Assembly: GCA_964395765.1 (NCBI GenBank) | Contig: CAYNCU010000147.1 | Coordinates: forward strand, 1-10,971 | Direction: 5' to 3' | Source of the DNA: DATDPY01 sp964395765 | GTDB taxonomy: Bacteria; Bacteroidota; Bacteroidia; Cytophagales; Cyclobacteriaceae | Length of the DNA: 10,971 nt | Shown: piece by piece, positions 6,728 through 10,971 of the stretch | Position numbering within the stretch: the first letter of the stretch is position 1 | How the letters are laid out: every line of letters begins with the position of its first letter | Notes under the pieces: generated by a model | Told to the model about the DNA's origin: nothing | Database searches by the model: none | What the model saw: only the letters and a program-made list of their open reading frames with translations | Position numbers and translations under genes: made by a program

Positions 6728-7264
6728 TTATTTTTCCACCCGATCATAAACCAGTATCATTTTATTTTCCGCGGGAGTATCTTCCGAAGTTGAAAACACG
6801 GTAAGCGTTTCGCCCTGGTTGGAGAGCCGGTACGATTCCTGTTCGTTGATCTCACGGGAACCGCTTTCGGAATTGAAGATCCAGTCGATGGAAACGATCA
6901 GTGTTTGACCGTCTTCCGACCATTGAGTCGATACGGTTTTTGACTGATTTTTGCCGGGGGACAGGGTAACAATGCCGTTGAGCTTATACTTTTCCCGGGA
7001 AACCAGGTCGACGCTGCCCGGGCGTTGGGTGGTTTTTGTAATAGAAATGGAGTCGGGACGCTGCCGAATGGTGAGTGTGATCCTCGCATCGAGAAAAGTA
7101 TGACCTTGCCCCGGGTCGCTTTTAGCTACGTTAAATAACCACCTTCCGGAAAAATCCGGGTTCTGTTGGGAAACGGCAGGCGGGGATATCAATAATGACA
7201 ATACCCCCAGAATAACCGCTAAAAATAAACCGTATATCGAAATATTATTCTTGTAGCAGGACAT
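6728..7264 (-). CDS. Secreted protein of unknown function, beta-rich lipocalin-like
   Basis: This is a 178-residue protein with an N-terminal signal sequence: a hydrophobic run about 9-27 (YGLFLAVILGVLSLLI), then PPAVSQQ with likely cleavage near residue 32. The mature part begins NPDFSGRWLFNVAKSD (35-50). This W-x-x-N-x-x-K-S opening is shared by many uncharacterised periplasmic proteins of soil and aquatic bacteria. The rest alternates short polar and hydrophobic strands (ITLTIRQ, DSISITKTT, TLIVSIDWIF, YRLSNQGETLTVFSTSED), consistent with a small beta barrel. No cysteine remains in the mature part and I see no catalytic motif. It lies 60 bases downstream of the secreted hydrolase on the same strand and may be cotranscribed with it. 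I do not recognise a specific function; the lipocalin-like label describes the apparent fold only. Confidence 0.72.
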   Translation of the reverse strand: MSCYKNNISIYGLFLAVILGVLSLLISPPAVSQQNPDFSGRWLFNVAKSDPGQGHTFLDARITLTIRQRPDSISITKTTQRPGSVDLVSREKYKLNGIVTLSPGKNQSKTVSTQWSEDGQTLIVSIDWIFNSESGSREINEQESYRLSNQGETLTVFSTSEDTPAENKMILVYDRVEK

Positions 7265-7324
7265 ACCTGAAAGATAACGGGTCGAAATTAAAAATTAGTG
7301 AAAAAAAAATTCAATTGCGGTTGA

Positions 7325-8215
7325 TTATTTTAACGAAGCCCGGAGGAAACGTAACATTTCATTCACCTGGGGCCGGTTTTCAAGCCAGGGAAGGTGGCCG
7401 CAATTCCTGATCAGATGGATTTTTGTTTGAGGAAGAGCGATGAGGATGTCCCGGATCGTCATCATTCCCATGGGATCTTCTTCGCCCTGGATGAGGAATA
7501 CGGGAACGGTTGTCTTTTTCAGGGCGGCGATCATGACATCGGAATAGGCAAAATAGTTTTTCACGGTCAGTTCCGGTACTTCTTTTTGCCCGAGTAAATC
7601 GCTGTTTACAGAAGATTGAGTGGCCAGAGCGCGATTACGGTCGTAAAAATATCCCGGCCAGCGAGCTTTCAGGTCGGGCAGGCCTAAAGAATCAAGCCTC
7701 CTGACCTCCTGCTTTTCCTGATCCGTGAGCCTGTTTTGAATACCTTCGCTGAAAGTTTTCATGAAATGAGGCGAAGGCCCCCCGGGATCGAGCATAACCA
7801 GTTTATTCACATGATCCGGAAATTTTGAAAGGTAAACCATTTCGAGCATACCGCCCCATGAATGACCCAGCAGGGTGAGTTTTTGAAGTCCGAGATGCTG
7901 ACGAAGCGCTTCAATATCACCGGCGTAAAGATCCATCGTCAGGGAGGCGGAATCAACCTGATCGAGCCTGGATCCGTCGGTGCCACGCTGGTTGAGGACA
8001 ATGCAACGAAAGCCGGAAGAAAGAGAATCCACCACGGGTTGCATATAGGAAGCATTCAGGCCCGGTCCCCCGGCCAGTATGATAATGGGTTCCCCCTGAC
8101 CGTATTCCCGGATGTTAAGATTCGTGCCGTCATTGCCCTGAATGAAATATTCCTGTTGGCAGAATATTTTATCAGAGAATAATAATAGTAACAGCAAAAT
8201 AAACGAAAGCTTCAT
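7325..8215 (-). CDS. Secreted alpha/beta hydrolase, proline iminopeptidase-like
   Basis: This is a 296-residue serine hydrolase with a signal peptide (MKLSFILLLLLLFSDKIFC, 1-19). The core shows the oxyanion segment GGPG (49-52), and NQRGTDGS (75-82), which replaces the usual DQRGxGxS. The nucleophile elbow GHSWGG has Ser119, the acid is probably Asp247 in GEEDPMG, and the base is His274 in NCGHLPW. This combination (HGGPG-like loop, QRG, GHSWGG) is typical of the S33 proline iminopeptidase/alpha/beta hydrolase group. The short lid (about 150-220) is compatible with small esters or N-terminal prolyl peptides, so the substrate is open. The gene is complete and of normal length. The start at 8213-8215 gives the signal peptide directly. 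A promoter-like element lies 43 bases upstream. Confidence 0.87.
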   Translation of the reverse strand: MKLSFILLLLLLFSDKIFCQQEYFIQGNDGTNLNIREYGQGEPIIILAGGPGLNASYMQPVVDSLSSGFRCIVLNQRGTDGSRLDQVDSASLTMDLYAGDIEALRQHLGLQKLTLLGHSWGGMLEMVYLSKFPDHVNKLVMLDPGGPSPHFMKTFSEGIQNRLTDQEKQEVRRLDSLGLPDLKARWPGYFYDRNRALATQSSVNSDLLGQKEVPELTVKNYFAYSDVMIAALKKTTVPVFLIQGEEDPMGMMTIRDILIALPQTKIHLIRNCGHLPWLENRPQVNEMLRFLRASLK

Positions 8216-8257
8216 GAATGGTCAGTGGTATGTATACCGGAGAATAAATATTGACCA

Positions 8258-8289
8258 CAAAATTTACCCAATTCATTCATCGAACACAA
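8258..8289 (-). promoter_or_regulatory. Possible promoter for the secreted hydrolase
   Basis: On the minus strand, TTG (8287-8289) is followed after 20 bases by TAAATTTTG (8258-8266). This resembles the Bacteroidota -7 element TAnnTTTG with one extra base between TA and TTTG. It ends 42 bases before the start codon. Spacing is right but the -7 is imperfect. Confidence 0.3.
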
Positions 8290-8319
8290 GGATTACAAAA
8301 CATTATGAACATTGTGCAA

Positions 8320-8337
8320 TCCCAATACTTATCGGGA
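8320..8337. repeat. Short hairpin between the DUF1801 pseudogene and the hydrolase
   Basis: TCCCAATA and TATCGGGA around CT (8320-8337) can fold into a tight stem of about 7 pairs including one G-T wobble. It lies about 53 bases beyond the stop of the DUF1801 reading frame, where a terminator for the upstream three-gene cluster would be expected. It lacks a following T-run on the minus strand. Confidence 0.22.
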
Positions 8338-8389
8338 CTTTATGCCGGTTGTGGTTAATATCAGATTACGGCTTACCTAAAACAGATAA

Positions 8390-8840
8390 CTAGGGTTTTT
8401 TACTTCTTTTATTATCGGAAATTGATTTTATTAAGGTAAGCCCTTTTTTTATCTGCCTGGGATCCTTGACTTTCTTCATCGAATAGGCATACGCTTCCTT
8501 TGTCAATTTTTTAATATAAGATTTCGGAAATGAATTTTTATTCTTACCAGGTAATAACGATATTGTTTTCCTTCGCCCAACAGTTTTTTTCCGGGTCCGC
8601 AATTTCACTTCCCCGGTAAAAGCCATAATAAATATTTTGATTGGATCTGAAAATTCCTATGGAACAGAAAACATGACCAAGCCGGTCGGTGGCAACGGCA
8701 TTGTAATTATCATAGATCAATTCGTTGGTATCCGGGTATAGATCCCAGGTAAAATCACGAAGCCAGAATACTAACCCGGTAATTTCAGGGCTGAAAGGTT
8801 TGAGGAATTTCATTAAATCCCGGTTCTGATCCTTGCGCAT
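8390..8840 (-). pseudogene. DUF1801 family gene with two homopolymer frameshifts
   Basis: Two overlapping minus-strand frames together give one DUF1801 (YdhG-like) protein of about 150 residues. The first (from ATG 8838-8840) covers MKFLKPFSPEIT, LIYDNYNAVATDR and YYGFYRGSEIADPEK, the family's N-terminal and central motifs. Adding one A to the A7 run (plus-strand T7 at 8584-8590) continues it as KLLGEGKQYRYYLVRIK, the expected GxGKxxRY segment. Adding one A to the A5 run (T5 at 8535-8539) then joins it to NSFPKSYIKKLTKEAYAYSM and the C-terminus ending at 8390. Without these changes translation stops at 8544-8546. The start is only six bases after the upstream T9SS gene stop. Function of DUF1801 is unclear; some members have an iron-chaperone (frataxin-like) fold. 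Both lesions are single-base losses in homopolymers, so a sequencing or assembly error is as likely as true decay. Confidence 0.8.
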
Positions 8841-8846
8841 GTATTT

Positions 8847-9956
8847 TTATTTTTCGACTATTATTTTTTTATAAATTGACTTATCCGGGAAATTCAGGCG
8901 AAGGATATACAAACCTTTTTTCAGGTCTGTCAAAGGGATGGATGACCTGAAATTTTCGGAGAAATAAACACGGTTGCCGTAAACATCATAAATGTCAATG
9001 AATTTTACATCCGTGGTACTCCCATGGTATGTCAGGTTAATCCACGCACCTGCCGGGTTAGGGAAAACAGTAAGGAGGCCTGCGGCATCATCCCCGCATC
9101 CCTGTAGCGATATGACGGGAGAATATTTCTCCTGCCCGTTATAATCGGTTTGTCCCAGCCGGTAGTAAGAAATGCCTTCAGGGACTTCCTTATCGGTGAA
9201 AGTATAATTAAGTACAGTCGAAGAATATCCCGCCCCATCTACTTTGCCTAAAGTTTCCCAGTTTTCGCCATCGACACTTTTTTCGACCGTAAAGTAAGCA
9301 TTGTTCAGCTCGGAAGCCGTTGCCCATTGAATTACCATTTCCGACTTATTGCAAAAACCGGAGAAGGAAAGCAGTTCAATCGGCAGGGGGACTTCGCTTC
9401 CCACCCCTCCCAGGCTTTTTATAGCAAAACCGTCGGATACACCGCCGTTGTAGATATTATAGGAAACATTATCCGACTGGATGAGGCTGATGATGGAGAA
9501 TCCGTCGGCGATGCCCCCGTTATAAATGTTGTAGGAAACATTATCCGACTGGATAAGGCCGATAGTAGAAAATCCGTCGGCGATTCCTCCGTTATAAATA
9601 TTGTAGGAAATATTATCGGCCTGGATGAGGCCGATGGTCGAAAACCCGTCGGCGATACCGCCGTTGTAAATATTGTAAGAAATATTGTCGGCCTGAACCA
9701 GCCCGATAGTAGAGAATCCGTCAGCGACACCCCCGTTATAAATATTATAGGCTACGTTGTCAGTCTGGGTTACACCGGCGATGCTGAAACCGTCACTGTT
9801 GCCTCCGGAAAAAATTTTTAAATTAGCATTGTCAGCCTGGATTATTCCGGCCAAAGCGAAGCCATCTCCCGATCCACCTCCATAAATTGCCTGTGAAAAA
9901 GCAAGAGAGGGACCTGAAAAAATCAGCACCAGGACCAAAAGGGTTCGCCACCACAT
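8847..9956 (-). CDS. Secreted T9SS protein with seven 24-residue GGxxDGF repeats
   Basis: This is a 369-residue surface or secreted protein. Residues 1-22 are a signal peptide (MWWRTLLVLVLIFSGPSLAFS). Residues 24-182 are seven tandem 24-residue units of the form I-Y-N-G-G-x-x-D-G-F-S-x-x-G-L-x-Q-x-D-N-x-x-Y-N, with the last one partial. Residues about 183-285 are the beta-rich linker common in Bacteroidota surface proteins (PIELLSFSGFC, WATASELNNAYFTVEKSVDG, YYRLGQTDYNG). Residues about 294-369 are the type A sorting domain (VFPNPAGAWINLTY ... GLYILRLNFPDKS ... KKIIVEK), cleaved on export through the Por secretion system. The repeat has regular Gly, Asp and Asn, suggesting a calcium-binding or beta-solenoid stack, but no known repeat family is matched with certainty. 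The start is 12 bases after the FGE-domain gene, and the two are probably cotranscribed. Role unknown; adhesion or surface display is plausible. Confidence 0.85.
   Translation of the reverse strand: MWWRTLLVLVLIFSGPSLAFSQAIYGGGSGDGFALAGIIQADNANLKIFSGGNSDGFSIAGVTQTDNVAYNIYNGGVADGFSTIGLVQADNISYNIYNGGIADGFSTIGLIQADNISYNIYNGGIADGFSTIGLIQSDNVSYNIYNGGIADGFSIISLIQSDNVSYNIYNGGVSDGFAIKSLGGVGSEVPLPIELLSFSGFCNKSEMVIQWATASELNNAYFTVEKSVDGENWETLGKVDGAGYSSTVLNYTFTDKEVPEGISYYRLGQTDYNGQEKYSPVISLQGCGDDAAGLLTVFPNPAGAWINLTYHGSTTDVKFIDIYDVYGNRVYFSENFRSSIPLTDLKKGLYILRLNFPDKSIYKKIIVEK
9411..9887 (-). repeat. Tandem 72-bp coding repeat, six full units and one partial
   Basis: Units start at 9887, 9815, 9743, 9671, 9599, 9527 and 9455 on the minus strand and each encodes 24 residues. 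Units 3 to 6 are nearly identical as protein. At DNA level they have diverged: units 4 and 5 differ at 11 of 72 bases, and eight of these changes are silent. Confidence 0.9.
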
Positions 9957-9968
9957 AGTGATCGGAGC

Positions 9969-10880
9969 TTAGGGTGCAGTTTTAACGGCACGACCGCCGT
10001 TCCTGTTATCCCGTGTGGTTGAGGACCAGGATCCCCGGTATGCCCTGCCGGATACGGTAAGCCAGGTAGCATCATTCCAACTGCTTCCGTTGAATCCGAA
10101 ACCAGCGTAACCGGTACAACCGGTGGTTCCTCCGTAAGTACCATTGGGCGAAGAAAGTGTGGAATTGCCGTTGATCCCTGGCCAATGATCTACATCTGCG
10201 TCACCTGCGGTATTCAATGCCCCGTTGCCCTGCAAACCAGTGAAAGATCGCCCGGCCACGCTACCGACACTGATCATATCCTCGAATAAATTTCCAGTAA
10301 GGTCCATAACGCCGTAAAATCCTGCACCGGCCTGTACCTGGTTGGTGCCGCTCTGAGAGAAATTACCGACCCGCATGGGACCCTGCACACCTCCGGAGTT
10401 ATTATACACACAATTACTACCTGATGTACCTGAGACTTCATTGGCTGCGCCGCTGTTAGTAATGGAAGTAGCTCCGAGGATAGTAGTGGATTCCCATGCA
10501 TATTCACCGGATACCGGAACGTTGGGTCCACGGCATATTTTTTCATATTCAAGTTCTGACATCGGGCGAAGTCCGGCCCAGTCGCAATATGCCATCAGGT
10601 CGGGAAAATTCAGCCAGTTGCAGGCGATATTCTGACCGTCATTGGCGCCACCGGCCGTACCGTCGTTATTTAGATCGCACCCGTATACACGGGAAGCCAG
10701 ACCACCGGGATCGCTCATGAGTTTAATTCCCTGGCGGTTTTGCGGGTTGACATTTCCGCCGGCGGTATTGCTTATATACCTTCCAACACCGGTAGAGTTG
10801 GAACAGCGGTTTGCCTGTTGTGTTCGCGTTAGTTTATTCAGGAACTCGACATATTGTTCCTGGGATATTTCGTATTTCAT
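9969..10880 (-). CDS. FGE-sulfatase (SUMF1) domain protein, N-terminus interrupted by a stop
   Basis: This 303-residue frame matches the formylglycine-generating-enzyme/C-type-lectin-like fold. The opening is MKYEISQEQYVEFLN (family KYEVTxxQYxxFL). ACNWLNFPDLMAYCDWAGLR and PMSELEYEKICRG (87-118) correspond to the WxDAxxYCxWAGxRLPTExEWEYAARG block. FYGVMDLTGNLFE (188-200) corresponds to GLYDMAGNVWE. RGSWSSTTRDNRNGGRAVKT (282-301) is the closing block. The active-site cysteine pair of true FGE in that last block is absent, so sulfatase activation is unlikely; a binding or structural role is more plausible. The domain does not start at this ATG: the same frame upstream reads QPFYV, then TAA at 10896-10898, then TTQFPKR, so family-like sequence continues across the stop. 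Real members also have a signal peptide, which would lie beyond the window. The gene is therefore a 5'-truncated product, a pseudogene or a sequence error. The T9SS repeat protein follows after 12 bases. Confidence 0.78.
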   Translation of the reverse strand: MKYEISQEQYVEFLNKLTRTQQANRCSNSTGVGRYISNTAGGNVNPQNRQGIKLMSDPGGLASRVYGCDLNNDGTAGGANDGQNIACNWLNFPDLMAYCDWAGLRPMSELEYEKICRGPNVPVSGEYAWESTTILGATSITNSGAANEVSGTSGSNCVYNNSGGVQGPMRVGNFSQSGTNQVQAGAGFYGVMDLTGNLFEDMISVGSVAGRSFTGLQGNGALNTAGDADVDHWPGINGNSTLSSPNGTYGGTTGCTGYAGFGFNGSSWNDATWLTVSGRAYRGSWSSTTRDNRNGGRAVKTAP

Positions 10881-10895
10881 AACATAAAAAGGCTG

Positions 10896-10970
10896 TTACC
10901 TTTTTGGGAATTGAGTCGTTTTTGTTTTGTTTGTTTTTTGATTTTTATAATTGGGTGGTCGGGTTATCAT
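10896..10970 (-). pseudogene. Probable upstream piece of the SUMF1 gene before the nonsense codon
   Basis: This stretch is in the same frame as the SUMF1 gene and open from the window edge to the TAA at 10896-10898. Its end reads QFPKR followed by the stop and then QPFYVMKYE. Homologues in Bacteroidota commonly have an FPKGY-x-x-FY segment here, so GGx to AGG and TAT or TAC to TAA would explain it. Further left it turns into A/C-rich low-complexity sequence (AAAAACAAACAAAACAAAAA), which does not look like the family, so the extent of real coding sequence is uncertain. Confidence 0.4.
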
Positions 10971-10971
10971 T

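Noticed and set aside
6539..6793. An 84-codon plus-strand frame in the spacer after the small secreted protein.
   Set aside because: It runs into the 3' end of the minus-strand gene, has no recognisable domain, and is explained by a GC-rich hairpin spacer.
9327..9821. A 164-codon plus-strand open frame across the repeat region.
   Set aside because: The 72-bp repeat period is a multiple of three, so an antisense frame open in one unit stays open in all. The minus-strand protein has a signal peptide and a sorting domain; the antisense product has neither.
9411..9887. CRISPR-like array because of regular repeats.
   Set aside because: The 72-bp units have no distinct spacers, are coding throughout and are contiguous.
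9969..10880. A diversity-generating retroelement target, because such targets often have an FGE/C-type-lectin fold.
   Set aside because: No reverse transcriptase, template repeat or accessory gene is in the window, and a second copy of the C-terminal block is not visible. It cannot be excluded for sequence outside.

Overview
The window looks like a chromosomal stretch from a member of the phylum Bacteroidota. The strongest indicator is the secreted protein at 8847-9956, which ends in a type A Por/T9SS sorting domain (FPNPAG ... GLYILRL ... KKIIVEK). Supporting signs are a typical Bacteroidota-style short Crp/Fnr regulator, poor Shine-Dalgarno sequences, and promoter-like TAnnTTTG elements. 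Every gene I can support lies on the minus strand, so the window is best read from right to left.

From the right: 9969-10880 encodes an FGE-sulfatase (SUMF1) fold protein whose N-terminus is interrupted by an in-frame stop. Twelve bases later comes a secreted T9SS protein with seven 24-residue repeats, and six bases after that a DUF1801 gene broken by two homopolymer frameshifts. Next are a secreted alpha/beta hydrolase (7325-8215) and a small secreted protein of unknown role (6728-7264). The middle holds a Tat-exported flavin amine oxidase-type oxidoreductase (4951-6447) followed by an exported cytochrome c (4063-4794), a possible electron-transfer pair. A Crp/Fnr regulator (3445-4014) and a zinc-free medium-chain reductase (2383-3345) follow, separated by a spacer with a perfect 12-bp palindrome that may be an operator. 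Next is a fold-type I PLP aminotransferase of the LysN/2-aminoadipate type (900-2087). The left end is a gene graveyard: a C-terminal stub of an isoprenylcysteine methyltransferase-like membrane protein (510-674) and an ArsR-family regulator (92-433) kept in one frame but with no start codon and two internal stops.

Much of the visible biology is at the cell surface or in the periplasm: six predicted exported proteins in a row, apart from the broken DUF1801 gene. Four of the twelve genes seen are damaged, at both ends of the window. I see no RNA genes, insertion sequences, CRISPR arrays or phage genes. No complete novel system is evident. The best candidates for something less described are the SUMF1 plus 24-residue-repeat surface pair and the flavoprotein plus cytochrome c pair.
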